The notes below the pieces were generated by a model. That model made no database searches, was not told where the DNA came from, and worked only from the letters and a program-made list of their open reading frames with translations. From the NCBI RefSeq assembly GCF_001412575.1, contig NZ_CP011834.1:1426001-1490000 (forward strand): a stretch of DNA of 64,000 bases, written 5' to 3'. Positions 21,188-30,745 of the stretch are shown one piece after another. Made by a program: the position numbers and the translations under genes. The stretch is from Limnohabitans sp. 103DPR2. GTDB lineage: Bacteria > Pseudomonadota > Gammaproteobacteria > Burkholderiales > Burkholderiaceae_C. Positions within the stretch are counted from its first letter, which is position 1. Each line of letters begins with the position of its first letter.

Positions 21188-21218
21188 AAAAAAAACCCCG
21201 CAGTGCGGGGTTTTTTTT
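21188..21218. terminator. Strong bidirectional intrinsic terminator
   Basis: CCCCGC (21196-21201) and GCGGGG (21205-21210) form a tight stem with loop AGT, preceded by an A-run and followed by eight T, so it can end transcription on both strands: the small lipoprotein gene from the left and bamC from the right. Confidence 0.92.
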
Positions 21219-21234
21219 CGTCTTGATTTTTGAT

Positions 21235-22368
21235 TTATTTGATCTCGTCTGCCAGCAGCTTGATGATCTTGTCGGCATTGGCCGAACTTTCTGGTATGCC
21301 ATCGGCGCCTTGTACTTGAACCGTTGAAACATCGCCCTTGCTGGTGACAGCAATGCGGTATTTGGCCAAGGCTGGCGTGGTTTTTTCGCTCGAGAACAAT
21401 TTGGCAAAAAAGCCAGGTTCTTTGTCTGAGGTGCCAGGGGGCGCGTAGCGAACAAAGAACACACCTTGCGCGCGATCGCGGTCTTCGACGGTAAAGCCTG
21501 TGCGGTCAATGGCCACACCTACTCTGCGCCATGCGCGGTCAAATCCATCCTGAATCTCAATGGCGGGCAATTGATTGAGCTTGGTAAGCTTGACGTCAGA
21601 CGCCATGCCAGTTGTGGCGCGGGCGGCTGGCGCGGCAGCAGCGACAGCCGTCGAAGCGGAGGACAAGTTTTGTCCGCCAAGACGCAGCATCATGCGACGC
21701 AAGAATTCAACTTCCAATTCCACATCGGCTTCACGCGGTGTCCAAACCGTTTGATCCTTCAAGGTACTGGTATAAATCTCTTTCATGCCGCGGTGCGTGA
21801 CCGTAATTTCCAGACCTTTGTCGGTACGCTCAATGCGCGTTCTAAAGCGATCGCGTTCACCCGTGGAGTAGAGTGAGTCAAACATTTTGCCGACAGCTTT
21901 TCTGAGAAAGTCTTGGGGCAACTTGGCGCGATTCTCGGCCCAGTCAGTTTCCATGATGCCCAATTCAGGCTGATCGGTGGTGAGCACAAAGCCATTGTCT
22001 TTCCAGAATTCGCGCAGCGGTTCCCAAACCGAATCGGCGCTGCGTTGGACGACCAAATAACGCTGCGTGCCATTGCGCACAATTCGGACATCGCCCGCTT
22101 GGTTGGTGGCGGTGCCTGCATCGTTGGCGGTACGGGCTGCCGGTGCTGCTGCACTGGCCAATGCGCTGGCAGAGCCTGCCACTTGGTAACGCGAGTCGCG
22201 CTTCAATTGTGTGAGGTCTGGCGGAATCTCAAGCGTAGGCGCCTGGCTGGCGCTTTTGTAATCGATTTTGCTTTCTTCCAAAGTAGAGCAACCTGCAAGC
22301 AAACAGGTGAGGGCCGCAGCGCTGGCCAATGTGGTCAATTGACGAGGCATAGTTACAAATCGATTCAC
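21235..22368 (-). CDS. bamC: Outer membrane protein assembly factor BamC
   Basis: 377 residues from GTG 22368; AAGGA seven bases upstream decides this start over the ATG at 22350, which has none. Lipobox C28 (LLAGC) follows a typical signal. An unstructured N-terminal stretch with SKIDYKSA and LEIPPDLTQL (the BamD-binding part in E. coli) precedes two helix-grip domains (~110-220 and ~260-375) separated by an Ala-rich linker. It is an accessory lipoprotein of the BAM complex. Its ribosome site overlaps the dapA stop, so the pair is coupled, the same dapA-bamC order as in E. coli. Confidence 0.93.
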   Translation of the reverse strand: MNRFVTMPRQLTTLASAAALTCLLAGCSTLEESKIDYKSASQAPTLEIPPDLTQLKRDSRYQVAGSASALASAAAPAARTANDAGTATNQAGDVRIVRNGTQRYLVVQRSADSVWEPLREFWKDNGFVLTTDQPELGIMETDWAENRAKLPQDFLRKAVGKMFDSLYSTGERDRFRTRIERTDKGLEITVTHRGMKEIYTSTLKDQTVWTPREADVELEVEFLRRMMLRLGGQNLSSASTAVAAAAPAARATTGMASDVKLTKLNQLPAIEIQDGFDRAWRRVGVAIDRTGFTVEDRDRAQGVFFVRYAPPGTSDKEPGFFAKLFSSEKTTPALAKYRIAVTSKGDVSTVQVQGADGIPESSANADKIIKLLADEIK

Positions 22369-22377
22369 GAGGATTCC

Positions 22378-23274
22378 TTAAATGAGTCCGCTTGCACGCA
22401 ACGCGGCTTCCACCACAGGTTGCTGAGGTGTTGACAGTTCGGTCATAGGCAAGCGCAATGTGCCGCCGCAAAGTCCCATGCGTTTCATGGCCCATTTCAC
22501 TGGGATAGGGTTGGCTTCGACAAATAAATTTTTGTGCACAGGCATCAATTTGAATTGAATTTCCATGGCTTTTTGAACATTGCCTGCCATGGCCGCAACG
22601 CACAATTCATGCATCAAACGCGGCGCCACGTTGGCAGTGACACTGACATTGCCTTTGCCACCGCACAGCATCAATGCAACCGCTGTAGGATCATCACCCG
22701 AATACACCGCAAATTCTTTGGGCAAATCGCGAATGAGCCACTGAGCGCGTTCGATGTTGCCTGTGGCTTCTTTGATACCGACGATGCCAGGGACTTGAGC
22801 CAAACGCAACACAGTGTCGTGCTGCATGTCGGCCACGGAACGGCCGGGCACGTTGTACAAAATGATGGGCAAGTTAGGCACTGCTTCGGCGATGGCTTTG
22901 AAGTGCTGGTACATGCCTTCTTGGGTGGGCTTGTTGTAATAGGGCACCACTTGCAATTGGCAGTCGGCGCCGACGCTTTTGGCAAACTTGGCCAATTCGA
23001 TGGCTTCCGCTGTGGAGTTGGCGCCACAGCCCGCCATGATGGGCACGCGGCCTTTGGCTTGTTCGACAGACACGCGGATGATCTCGCGGTGCTCTTCAAC
23101 ATTCACGGTGGGAGACTCACCCGTGGTGCCCACCACGCCAATGCAGTCTGTGCCTTCGGCAATGTGCCAGTCGATCAATTTTCGCAGGCTGGCGTAGTCC
23201 ACCGAACCGTCCTCCAGCATGGGGGTGATGAGGGCGGGGATACTGCCAGTAATGGGTTGGAAAGTTTTCGTCAT
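22378..23274 (-). CDS. dapA: 4-hydroxy-tetrahydrodipicolinate synthase
   Basis: 298 residues from ATG 23274. TIM-barrel class I aldolase condensing pyruvate with aspartate semialdehyde, the first committed step of lysine and diaminopimelate synthesis. The Schiff-base lysine is in GIKEATGN (about residue 164), the catalytic tyrosine in VPYYNKPTQ, and GTTGESPTV forms the substrate loop. The methyltransferase gene lies 30 bases upstream on the same strand and bamC 9 bases downstream. Confidence 0.97.
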   Translation of the reverse strand: MTKTFQPITGSIPALITPMLEDGSVDYASLRKLIDWHIAEGTDCIGVVGTTGESPTVNVEEHREIIRVSVEQAKGRVPIMAGCGANSTAEAIELAKFAKSVGADCQLQVVPYYNKPTQEGMYQHFKAIAEAVPNLPIILYNVPGRSVADMQHDTVLRLAQVPGIVGIKEATGNIERAQWLIRDLPKEFAVYSGDDPTAVALMLCGGKGNVSVTANVAPRLMHELCVAAMAGNVQKAMEIQFKLMPVHKNLFVEANPIPVKWAMKRMGLCGGTLRLPMTELSTPQQPVVEAALRASGLI

Positions 23275-23304
23275 GGCGAATGAATAAAGCGACAAATAAG
23301 CATT

Positions 23305-23847
23305 CTAACGACAGCCAAGGCCAATCTGTTGACCAGATGCCGGGACTTGTGGGGTGGCCACAATGCGCTGTACAAATTTAGGGGGTTGTTCGGAGAAGCC
23401 GTCTTCGTAGGCGATGACGTGCATCTTTGCGCAAGTCTGCAGCAATTCGCCAGGTTTGAGCAAAAAGTCAGGCCTGGACGGTTTGCCAATTTTTTCATGG
23501 CCTAGGGCAAAGGTCTCGTAAATCAAGAAGCCGTGTGGCTTGAGGCTTTCCAAAATGCGCGGCATCAAAGGTCGCCACAGGTAATGGGTCACGATCACGG
23601 CGTCAAAAAGCTGCCCCTCCAAAGGCCAAGGGCCGCCCTCGATGTCTGCTTCCAACACTTGACCATAGGCTTGGGCTGTCGCCAAAGCTTCGGCTGAGCG
23701 GTCAACGCCAGTGCATTGATGGCCATGTCCCGCCAACCAGCGCATGTGCCGGCCAGCACCACAAGCCAAGTCGAGCACTTGGCTTTGAGGGGGCAGGAGA
23801 TGAGTCCAGCGGGTGACCCAGGCTGAAGGATCTTCGGTTCCGTGCAT
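23305..23847 (-). CDS. SAM-dependent methyltransferase, class I (TehB-like)
   Basis: 180 residues from ATG 23847; a TTG at 23874 is an alternative and any longer frame would run into parE's upstream region. Rossmann motif I is VLDLACGAGRHMRWLA, motif II includes TGVDRS, and HYLWRPLMPRI fits motif IV. The end (FVQRIVATP) resembles tellurite-resistance-like and ubiquinone-type small-molecule methyltransferases, but the substrate is not evident. It starts divergently from parE and probably shares a transcript with dapA-bamC. Confidence 0.82.
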   Translation of the reverse strand: MHGTEDPSAWVTRWTHLLPPQSQVLDLACGAGRHMRWLAGHGHQCTGVDRSAEALATAQAYGQVLEADIEGGPWPLEGQLFDAVIVTHYLWRPLMPRILESLKPHGFLIYETFALGHEKIGKPSRPDFLLKPGELLQTCAKMHVIAYEDGFSEQPPKFVQRIVATPQVPASGQQIGLGCR

Positions 23848-23963
23848 GTGTGTTGCTTTCCAATGCGTTTCTATCAACTGCCGCCATGATGCCTGAATGT
23901 TCCTGTATGTCCTGGGGTTGGCTGGGACTGTGAATTTATCCAGTATTTTGTTTGATTTCACAC

Positions 23964-23969
23964 TACAAT
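23964..23969 (+). promoter_or_regulatory. Candidate -10 element for parE
   Basis: TACAAT lies 8 bases before the parE start, giving a very short or leaderless transcript if used. No -35 hexamer is visible at the usual distance. Weak. Confidence 0.25.
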
Positions 23970-23977
23970 CTGCGCCC

Positions 23978-25960
23978 ATGGCTACTACTACCTCTTCCAA
24001 TTCATCTCCCGAATACGGCGAAGGCTCCATTCGAGTCTTGAAAGGCTTAGAGCCTGTCAAACAACGTCCGGGCATGTACACCCGCACCGACAACCCCTTG
24101 CACATCATTCAAGAAGTGCTCGACAACGCGGCCGACGAGGCGCTGGCGGGTCACGGAAAAAAGATCAAAGTGGTGTTGCACACCGACGGCTCGGTCAGCA
24201 TCGAAGACGACGGTCGTGGCATTCCATTTGGTTTGCACCCTGAAGAAAAAGCCCCCGTCATTGAGTTGGTGTTCACGCGCTTGCATGCAGGCGGCAAGTT
24301 TGACAAAGGCAAGGGCGGCGCCTACAGCTTTTCGGGTGGTTTGCATGGCGTGGGTGTGAGTGTTACCAACGCCTTGGCCAAACGCCTGGAAGCCACCAGC
24401 TACCGCGAAGGCCAAGTGGCCACGCTGGCGTTTTCTGGCGGCGATGTGGTCGAAGCCTTGGTGACTCGCAAAGCAGTCGAGGGCGATCGCAAACAGGGCA
24501 CCACGGTGCGCGTGTGGCCCGACGCCAAGTATTTCGAATCCAGTGCCTTGCCCATGGCCGAGCTCACGCATTTGCTGCGCAGCAAAGCGGTGCTCATGCC
24601 TGGCGTCACGGTCACGTTGCTGAACGAAAAAACCAAGGACACCCAAACTTGGCAATACAAAGCGGGCCTGCGTGATTACCTCATGCAAACACTCACCGGA
24701 GACCCGGTCATTCCTTTGTTCGAAGGTGAAGGTTTTGCCGATGGCAACAACGACAGCTTTGCTGAAGGCGAGGGTGCCAGTTGGGCGGTGGCCTTCACCG
24801 AAGACGGTCAACCTGTGCGTGAGAGTTATGTCAACCTGATTCCCACCAGTGCCGGTGGCACGCACGACAGTGGCCTGCGTGATGGCTTGTTCACGGCGGT
24901 GAAGAGCTTCATTGAACTGCACAGCTTGTTGCCCAAGGGCGTGAAACTCATGCCCGAAGACGTGTTTGCACGTGCCAGTTTTGTGCTGTCGGCCAAAGTG
25001 CTCGATCCCCAATTCCAAGGACAAATCAAAGAGCGTTTGAACTCGCGCGATGCCGTGCGATTGGTGTCCAGTTTCGTGAGACCCACCATGGAGCTGTGGC
25101 TCAATGAGCACGTAGAGTACGGCAAAAAATTGGCCGAGCTGGCCATCAAGGCGGCGCAGCATCGCCAGAAGGCAGGTCAAAAAGTTGAGAAGCGCAAGAG
25201 CTCTGGCGTGGCAGTGTTGCCAGGCAAACTGACCGATTGCGAAAGCAAAGACATTGCGCACAACGAAGTGTTCTTGGTCGAGGGCGACTCTGCAGGTGGC
25301 AGCGCCAAGATGGGTCGCGACAAAGAATGCCAAGCCATTTTGCCGCTGCGCGGCAAAGTGCTCAACACGTGGGAAGTTGATCGCGATCGCCTGTTTGCCA
25401 ACAACGAAATTCACGACATTTCGGTGGCCATTGGCGTTGATCCGCATGGCCCTAACGACTCACCCGATTTGTCGGGTTTGCGTTACGGCAAGATTTGCAT
25501 CTTGAGTGATGCCGATGTGGATGGTTCTCACATCCAAGTCTTGTTGCTGACCTTGTTCTTCCGTCATTTCCCCAAGTTGATCGAAACCGGCAATGTGTTT
25601 GTCGCGCGTCCGCCACTGTTCCGTGTGGATGCACCAGCACGCGGCAAGAAACCAGCTGCCAAAATGTACGCATTGGATGAAGCTGAGTTGCAAAGCATGC
25701 TCGATAAACTGCGCAAAGATGGCGTGCGCGAAGGCGCATGGAGCATCAGCCGATTCAAGGGCTTGGGCGAGATGAGTGCCGAGCAGTTGTGGGAAACCAC
25801 GCTCAACCCCGACACGCGCCGTTTGTTGCCCGTGCAACTGGGTAATTTGGATTTTGCACAAACAGAAAGTTTGATCACACAACTGATGGGCAAAGGCGAG
25901 GCCGCCGCTCGTCGTGAACTCATGGAATTGCATGGCGATGCCATTGAGGTGGACATTTAA
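23978..25960 (+). CDS. parE: DNA topoisomerase IV subunit B
   Basis: 660 residues from ATG 23978. GHKL ATPase domain with [19 protein letters not shown] and [14 protein letters not shown]; transducer domain; TOPRIM with [14 protein letters not shown] and the metal aspartates in [10 protein letters not shown]. Topoisomerase IV decatenates replicated chromosomes. It is ParE rather than GyrB because it is shorter, lacks the GyrB C-terminal insertion and is followed two bases later by parC. Confidence 0.95.
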   Translation: MATTTSSNSSPEYGEGSIRVLKGLEPVKQRPGMYTRTDNPLHIIQEVLDNAADEALAGHGKKIKVVLHTDGSVSIEDDGRGIPFGLHPEEKAPVIELVFTRLHAGGKFDKGKGGAYSFSGGLHGVGVSVTNALAKRLEATSYREGQVATLAFSGGDVVEALVTRKAVEGDRKQGTTVRVWPDAKYFESSALPMAELTHLLRSKAVLMPGVTVTLLNEKTKDTQTWQYKAGLRDYLMQTLTGDPVIPLFEGEGFADGNNDSFAEGEGASWAVAFTEDGQPVRESYVNLIPTSAGGTHDSGLRDGLFTAVKSFIELHSLLPKGVKLMPEDVFARASFVLSAKVLDPQFQGQIKERLNSRDAVRLVSSFVRPTMELWLNEHVEYGKKLAELAIKAAQHRQKAGQKVEKRKSSGVAVLPGKLTDCESKDIAHNEVFLVEGDSAGGSAKMGRDKECQAILPLRGKVLNTWEVDRDRLFANNEIHDISVAIGVDPHGPNDSPDLSGLRYGKICILSDADVDGSHIQVLLLTLFFRHFPKLIETGNVFVARPPLFRVDAPARGKKPAAKMYALDEAELQSMLDKLRKDGVREGAWSISRFKGLGEMSAEQLWETTLNPDTRRLLPVQLGNLDFAQTESLITQLMGKGEAAARRELMELHGDAIEVDI

Positions 25961-25962
25961 TC

Positions 25963-28332
25963 ATGAACGATCAACCCACTTTAGACCTTCAAAACAGCGA
26001 GTCCGATGACTCGCTGAATTTGGCCACTTACGCACAACGCGCCTACCTTGAATATGCATTGAGCGTGGTCAAAGGCCGCGCATTGCCCGATGTGTGCGAT
26101 GGCCAAAAACCAGTACAGCGACGCATTCTCTATTCCATGTCCCGCATGGGTTTGGGCTTCTCTGGTGCGACAGGTGCCAAGCCCGTCAAAAGTGCGCGTG
26201 TGGTGGGCGATGTGCTGGGTCGTTTTCACCCTCACGGTGACCAAGCCGCCTACGATGCACTGGTGCGCATGGCTCAAGATTTCAGCCAGCGATATCCGCT
26301 GATTGATGGTCAAGGCAACTTCGGTAGCCGCGACGGTGATGGCGCAGCGGCCATGCGTTACACAGAAGCGCGACTTTCCAAAATCACCACTTTGCTGTTG
26401 GATGAAATTGACCAAGGCACGGTCGATTTCATTCCCAATTACGATGGCTCAACTGAAGAGCCGCGCCAACTGCCAGCGCGTTTGCCTTTTGTGTTGATGA
26501 ACGGTGCCAGTGGCATTGCGGTGGGTTTGGCCACCGAAATCCCAAGCCACAACTTGCGCGAGGTGGCCGATGCTTGCGTGGCCCTCATCAAGTCGCCCAA
26601 ATTGACGGACGAGGAATTGTTCGCACTGATTCCTGGTCCCGACTTTCCAGGCGGCGGTCAAATCATCAGCCCAGCCTCTGACATTGCGGATGCGTATCGC
26701 ACCGGTCGTGGTTCTCTCAAGGTGCGCGCGCGTTGGAAGATTGAAGACATGGCGCGCGGCCAATGGCAATTGGTGGTCACTGAGTTGCCCATTGGTGTCA
26801 GCTCGCAAAAAGTGCTGGAAGAAATTGAAGAGCTCACCAACCCCAAAGTGAAGGCGGGCAAGAAAGCCCTGAGTGCAGACCAAATGCAACTCAAGGCCAG
26901 CATCTTGTCAGTGCTCGATGTGGTGCGCGATGAGTCCAGCAAAGATGCTGCAGTGCGCTTGGTGTTTGAGCCCAAGACCAGCCGCATTGAACAGCAAGAA
27001 TTGATCACATCTTTGCTGGCGCACACCAGCTTGGAGACCTCGTCACCCATCAACATGACTTCGGTTGGCATTGATGGCAAGCCCGTGCAAAAGTCATTGC
27101 GTCAAATGATTTCGGAATGGATCACATTCCGTCAGCAAACCATTGTGCGCCGCTCTGAGCATCGCTTGGGCAAGGTGATGGACCGCATTCACATTTTGGA
27201 AGGCCGTCAGTTGGTGTTGCTCAACATCGACGAGGTGATTGCCATCATTCGCCAAAGCGATGAGCCCAAGCAATCCTTGATGGACCGCTTCAAACTGAGC
27301 GAACGCCAAGCCGAAGACATTCTTGAAATTCGCCTGCGCCAATTGGCCCGTTTGGAAGGCATCAAGATTGAGCAAGAGCTCAAGGAATTGCGCACAGAGC
27401 AAACTCAGCTTGAAGAAATATTGGCCAATCCAGCAACGCTCAAACGCTTGATGGTCAAGGAAATTGAACAAGACGCCAAGACATTCGCCGATCCACGTCG
27501 CACCCTCATTCAAGAAGAAAAGAAGGCTGTGGCTGAAGTCAAAGTGGTGGACGAACCTGTCACGGTGGTGGTGTCACAAAAAGGCTGGGTGCGTGCACGC
27601 CAAGGCCATGGTCACGACGCAAGCAGTTTTGCATTCAAGTCAGGCGACGGTTTGTATGGCACCTTTGAATGTCGCACGGTTGATACCTTGCTGGCATTTG
27701 GGACCGCCCAAAAAGGCAGTGGTCGCGTTTACTCTGTGCCCGTGGCGTCATTGCCAGGCGCGCGAGGCGATGGTCAGCCCATCACCACCCTGATTGAACT
27801 GGAGGCGGGGACGCAAGTGGCGCATTTCTTTGCAGGTCCTGCCAACGCCACTTTGTTGCTGTCCAGTTCGGGTGGGTATGGCTTCATGGCCACCGTGGAA
27901 AACATGATCTCGCGCCAAAAAGGCGGTAAATCATTCATCACAGTCGGAGAGGGCGAATTGGTATGCGCGCCTTCACATGTTTCGGGCTCCAGTGCCACGC
28001 CGGCTGCAGGTGCGTCGCCGATGCCGGCAGCCACACATGTTGCTTGTGCTTCAACAGGCGGCCGTATTCTCACATTTGAAATCAGCGAACTCAAGTTGAT
28101 GGAGAAGGGCGGACGTGGTTTGATGTTGTTGGACCTTGAAGCCAAAGACACCTTGGCCGGTGCAGCGGCTTACACCCGCAGTGTGAAGCTGACGGGCATT
28201 GGCCGTGGTGGCAAAGACCGCGAAGAGACTTTGGAAATTCGCAGCTTGAACAATGCGCGTGCAGCCCGTGCGCGCAAAGGAAAAGCTGCTGATCTGGGTT
28301 TTAAGCCCACACAAATCTCACGCGTGGAATAA
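25963..28332 (+). CDS. parC: DNA topoisomerase IV subunit A
   Basis: 789 residues. The breakage-reunion domain contains the catalytic tyrosine in [10 protein letters not shown] and the quinolone-determining [12 protein letters not shown] segment. A coiled-coil arm follows, then a C-terminal beta-pinwheel, where the lack of a GyrA box agrees with ParC. An unusual Ala/Pro/Ser-rich insertion interrupts the C-terminal domain at about residues 670-695 (27970-28047). Translated two bases after parE, forming the A2B2 enzyme, and followed by an intrinsic terminator. Confidence 0.95.
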   Translation: MNDQPTLDLQNSESDDSLNLATYAQRAYLEYALSVVKGRALPDVCDGQKPVQRRILYSMSRMGLGFSGATGAKPVKSARVVGDVLGRFHPHGDQAAYDALVRMAQDFSQRYPLIDGQGNFGSRDGDGAAAMRYTEARLSKITTLLLDEIDQGTVDFIPNYDGSTEEPRQLPARLPFVLMNGASGIAVGLATEIPSHNLREVADACVALIKSPKLTDEELFALIPGPDFPGGGQIISPASDIADAYRTGRGSLKVRARWKIEDMARGQWQLVVTELPIGVSSQKVLEEIEELTNPKVKAGKKALSADQMQLKASILSVLDVVRDESSKDAAVRLVFEPKTSRIEQQELITSLLAHTSLETSSPINMTSVGIDGKPVQKSLRQMISEWITFRQQTIVRRSEHRLGKVMDRIHILEGRQLVLLNIDEVIAIIRQSDEPKQSLMDRFKLSERQAEDILEIRLRQLARLEGIKIEQELKELRTEQTQLEEILANPATLKRLMVKEIEQDAKTFADPRRTLIQEEKKAVAEVKVVDEPVTVVVSQKGWVRARQGHGHDASSFAFKSGDGLYGTFECRTVDTLLAFGTAQKGSGRVYSVPVASLPGARGDGQPITTLIELEAGTQVAHFFAGPANATLLLSSSGGYGFMATVENMISRQKGGKSFITVGEGELVCAPSHVSGSSATPAAGASPMPAATHVACASTGGRILTFEISELKLMEKGGRGLMLLDLEAKDTLAGAAAYTRSVKLTGIGRGGKDREETLEIRSLNNARAARARKGKAADLGFKPTQISRVE

Positions 28333-28358
28333 GCATCCGTTCACCGCGTGGTCTCTGC

Positions 28359-28387
28359 AAGGCACCTTTCGAGGTGCCTTGTTTTTT
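28359..28387 (+). terminator. Intrinsic terminator of parE-parC
   Basis: AAGGCACCT and AGGTGCCTT pair perfectly over nine bases with a stable TTCG tetraloop, followed by GTTTTTT. It lies 27 bases after the parC stop and points right only. Confidence 0.92.
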
Positions 28388-28401
28388 GGGAAGGCGGGGC
28401 A

Positions 28402-29091
28402 TCAATGCTTAGGCGCGAAATGCATGCGCGGTACAAATTGGTAGGTGGAACGCCAGCAGGTGGCCAGAAGCTCTTCGGGCCCATGGCGATGCGTTAATTT
28501 TTTTCGCAAGCGCGACACACACACTTGCAATCGCTTGTTGTTGTAAAAATCTGAAAGACCCCAGATGGCCTTTTCAAGGGCATCGCTGCGCAACGCTTGT
28601 TCGGGGGCCATGGCCAATTGGGTGAGCAGCACCGTTTCCATGGCCGTTAGGTCAATGGCATTGTTGGCAGGGCCTGTTAACAACGCTCTGACGGGGTCAA
28701 TGGTCCAACCTGTTTTGACGGTTCGAGGGAGTCGGGCGGCCAAACGTTGCACGATGGCGATTAACTCAATGGTGTTGAAGGGTTTGCTGATGCAAACATC
28801 GGCGCCTGCCGCAATGGCCGCAATTCTTTCTTCAGGCTGAGAGGCTGGCGCCACCATGATGACGCGAAGCTCTGGGTGTTTGGCCAATTGCGCCGCCAGG
28901 GTCAAACTTTGTTCGCCCAAGGTAACCGCATCCAAGATCACCACATCGCACGTGCCTTGAACATTTTGTTGATTCAGCTCGTCGGGGTGCTTGCAGTGAA
29001 TGCCCTGCATGCCCGTGCTGCTCAGGTGCGCCAGCACCTGTTCGGCCAAGTGGTGATCTTGTTCAACGAAGCTGACGCAGAGTGGTTTCAT
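28402..29091 (-). CDS. Orphan response regulator, OmpR-type winged helix
   Basis: 229 residues. The receiver domain (~1-118) has acidic pocket residues E10 and D12, the phosphoacceptor D54 (VVILDAV) and K103 (CISKPFN). The C-terminal winged helix (~140-222) ends with KRLQVCVSRLRKKL, the DNA-recognition helix of the OmpR/PhoB family. It lacks a gene for a partner histidine kinase nearby, so its signal is unknown. AAGGAAA precedes the ATG. The 243-base region upstream (29092-29334) is strikingly AT-rich compared with its surroundings and holds no gene. Confidence 0.87.
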   Translation of the reverse strand: MKPLCVSFVEQDHHLAEQVLAHLSSTGMQGIHCKHPDELNQQNVQGTCDVVILDAVTLGEQSLTLAAQLAKHPELRVIMVAPASQPEERIAAIAAGADVCISKPFNTIELIAIVQRLAARLPRTVKTGWTIDPVRALLTGPANNAIDLTAMETVLLTQLAMAPEQALRSDALEKAIWGLSDFYNNKRLQVCVSRLRKKLTHRHGPEELLATCWRSTYQFVPRMHFAPKH

Positions 29092-29293
29092 GACAGATTT
29101 CCTTGTTTAAATGTTTACTTAAGAACTCATCCTAATTCTTTTTGTATACATTTATGTGCACCTTGTAAGTAATAAATTAAATAAAAGATACTCTTATTTA
29201 CAGAAAATCGACATTTCTCCTCTCAAGGCTTCAATTTTTACATTGCCTTTCCAGCAACTTGCATAGATAGACAATGTGGTGAATTTGTTGAAT

Positions 29294-29331
29294 ATGTGGT
29301 TTGAAGTGACGATTCGCACTTCAAACCACAT
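29294..29331. repeat. Perfect 15-base inverted repeat after ridA
   Basis: ATGTGGTTTGAAGTG (29294-29308) and its exact complement (29317-29331) are separated by eight bases and begin four bases after the ridA stop. There is no T-run on either side, so it is not a standard intrinsic terminator; an mRNA 3'-end stabiliser or a protein-binding palindrome are alternatives. Confidence 0.9.
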
Positions 29332-29334
29332 GAT

Positions 29335-29790
29335 TTAAACGATTTCGGCAATCAATTCAATTTCGACGCAAGCGCCCATGGGCAATTGCGCCACACCAAA
29401 GGCACTGCGCGCATGAATGCCAGCATCGCCAAACACTTGGCCTAACAATTCGCTGCAACCATTGGTGACCAGATGTTGCTCGGTGAAGTCGGCCGTGGAA
29501 TTGACCAGGCTCATCACTTTGACAATGCGTTTGACCTGATTGAGATCGCCTACAGCTGCCTGCAGGGTGCCCATCAAATCAATGGCCACTGCGCGCGCGG
29601 CCAGTTTGCCTTCTTCCGTTTGAATGTTCTTGCCAAGCTGGCCGGCCCAAACTTGGCCCTCTTTTTTGGAAATGTGGCCACTGAGGAACACCAAATTGCC
29701 CGTTTTGACAAAGGGCACGTAGGCCGCTGCAGGCGTTGCAACTGGCGGCAAGGTGATGTGAAGTGCTTCGAGGCGTTTGTAGACGGACAT
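29335..29790 (-). CDS. RidA/YjgF family enamine deaminase
   Basis: 151 residues. The Chorismate-mutase-like trimeric fold is recognisable by GNLVFLSGHISKKEG, LGKNIQTEEGKLAARA and the C-terminal HARSAFGVAQLPMGACVEIELIA, where the conserved Arg and Glu of the active-site cleft are present. RidA proteins hydrolyse reactive 2-aminoacrylate-type enamines made by PLP enzymes. It belongs to the longer RidA subgroup with an N-terminal extension (YKRLEALHITLPP). Followed by the inverted repeat described at 29294. Lies 21 bases after the transglutaminase gene, same strand. Confidence 0.88.
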   Translation of the reverse strand: MSVYKRLEALHITLPPVATPAAAYVPFVKTGNLVFLSGHISKKEGQVWAGQLGKNIQTEEGKLAARAVAIDLMGTLQAAVGDLNQVKRIVKVMSLVNSTADFTEQHLVTNGCSELLGQVFGDAGIHARSAFGVAQLPMGACVEIELIAEIV

Positions 29791-29811
29791 GTTGATCTCA
29801 GTTTCAAAAAA

Positions 29812-30735
29812 TTAAATAGGCTCCACAGTGACACTGACTTGCAATGTGTGGTTCGTGCCACCTTGTAAGACACCACGCAAAGGCGAGACGTCGGCAAAAT
29901 CTCGGCCAACAGCCAGACGCACATAGTCTTCGCCCGGACTGCACCAGCCTTCTCGATTGTTGGTGGGATCGAAATCGTACCAAGATTCTGAGCCCGTTAA
30001 TGCGTTCAACTGGGGCACACGCAAGGAAACCCAGGCGTGTGAAGCATCACTGCCAATCAGCCGAGCTTGACCTGGTGGGGGTTCCGTCAACAAATACCCG
30101 CTGACATACCTGGCCGCCAAGCCCATGCTGCGCAAACAAGCCAGCATGACGTGTGCAAAGTCTTGGCAAACGCCTCGTTTGTTGGCCAGCACCGTCAATG
30201 CAGGGGTGCTGATGTCGGTGCTCAAGGATTCGTACTTGAATTCGGTGTGGATGCGTTGCATCAAATCACGGACAGCTTCAATCAAGGGTCGACGAGGGGT
30301 GAAGCTACTGAGCGCATAGCGTTTGAATGCCTGATCGATGGGGGCATGGTGAGATGCATAAGCAAATGGGGTGGCGTCGTCGCTGGCTTGACCCGCTCTG
30401 TATTGGTAGACCCCTTGGGCTTGCTCCCAATTGAGCGTCTCAGCGTGGTCTTGCAAAGCTTTCGCTTGTGAAAGGGGCAAGGGATAGGTTTCCAGCGTGG
30501 ATTGCGCATGAACCTGCAAAGTGTTGTGAGCGACGGGCAGTGACAAATAGCAGCGGTGGTTACCAAATGCATCGGGTTGACGCCTGAGCTTTGGCGAGAC
30601 AGGCAAGGTGCTGAAAGAATGCGTGAGGCAAGTTTGGCAAGGCGTGTTGACGGGCTCGAGATGCGCCACATGCTGCGCCGTGACCACCATGGGGCTGTAG
30701 CTGTAGTGTGTTTCGTGCGTGATGCGAAGTTTCAT
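29812..30735 (-). CDS. Transglutaminase-like cysteine peptidase family protein
   Basis: 307 residues from ATG 30735. A bacterial transglutaminase N-terminal beta domain (MKLRITHETHYSY, ~1-90) precedes the core. The triad is visible: Cys in RGVCQDFAH, His in ASHAWVS and Asp in FDPTNN, with the AARYVSGYL strand in between. In this family the core usually acts as a peptidase or amidase rather than a protein crosslinker. It is 10 bases downstream of the ATP-grasp/alpha-E fusion gene, the standard neighbourhood of predicted amidoligase systems. Target unknown. Confidence 0.88.
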   Translation of the reverse strand: MKLRITHETHYSYSPMVVTAQHVAHLEPVNTPCQTCLTHSFSTLPVSPKLRRQPDAFGNHRCYLSLPVAHNTLQVHAQSTLETYPLPLSQAKALQDHAETLNWEQAQGVYQYRAGQASDDATPFAYASHHAPIDQAFKRYALSSFTPRRPLIEAVRDLMQRIHTEFKYESLSTDISTPALTVLANKRGVCQDFAHVMLACLRSMGLAARYVSGYLLTEPPPGQARLIGSDASHAWVSLRVPQLNALTGSESWYDFDPTNNREGWCSPGEDYVRLAVGRDFADVSPLRGVLQGGTNHTLQVSVTVEPI

Positions 30736-30745
30736 AAGCAATGTC

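Noticed and set aside
20899..21189. Ala/Gly-rich frame on the minus strand over the small lipoprotein gene
   Set aside because: It is the complement of the Ala/Pro codon repeat; the plus strand has the lipobox and Shine-Dalgarno.
23848..24108. N-terminal extension of the methyltransferase into parE
   Set aside because: The Rossmann domain begins right after ATG 23847; the upstream residues run antisense through the parE start.
24047..25447. Long open frame opposite parE (about 466 codons, minus strand)
   Set aside because: Antisense to intact ATPase and TOPRIM motifs, with no start signal or family resemblance.
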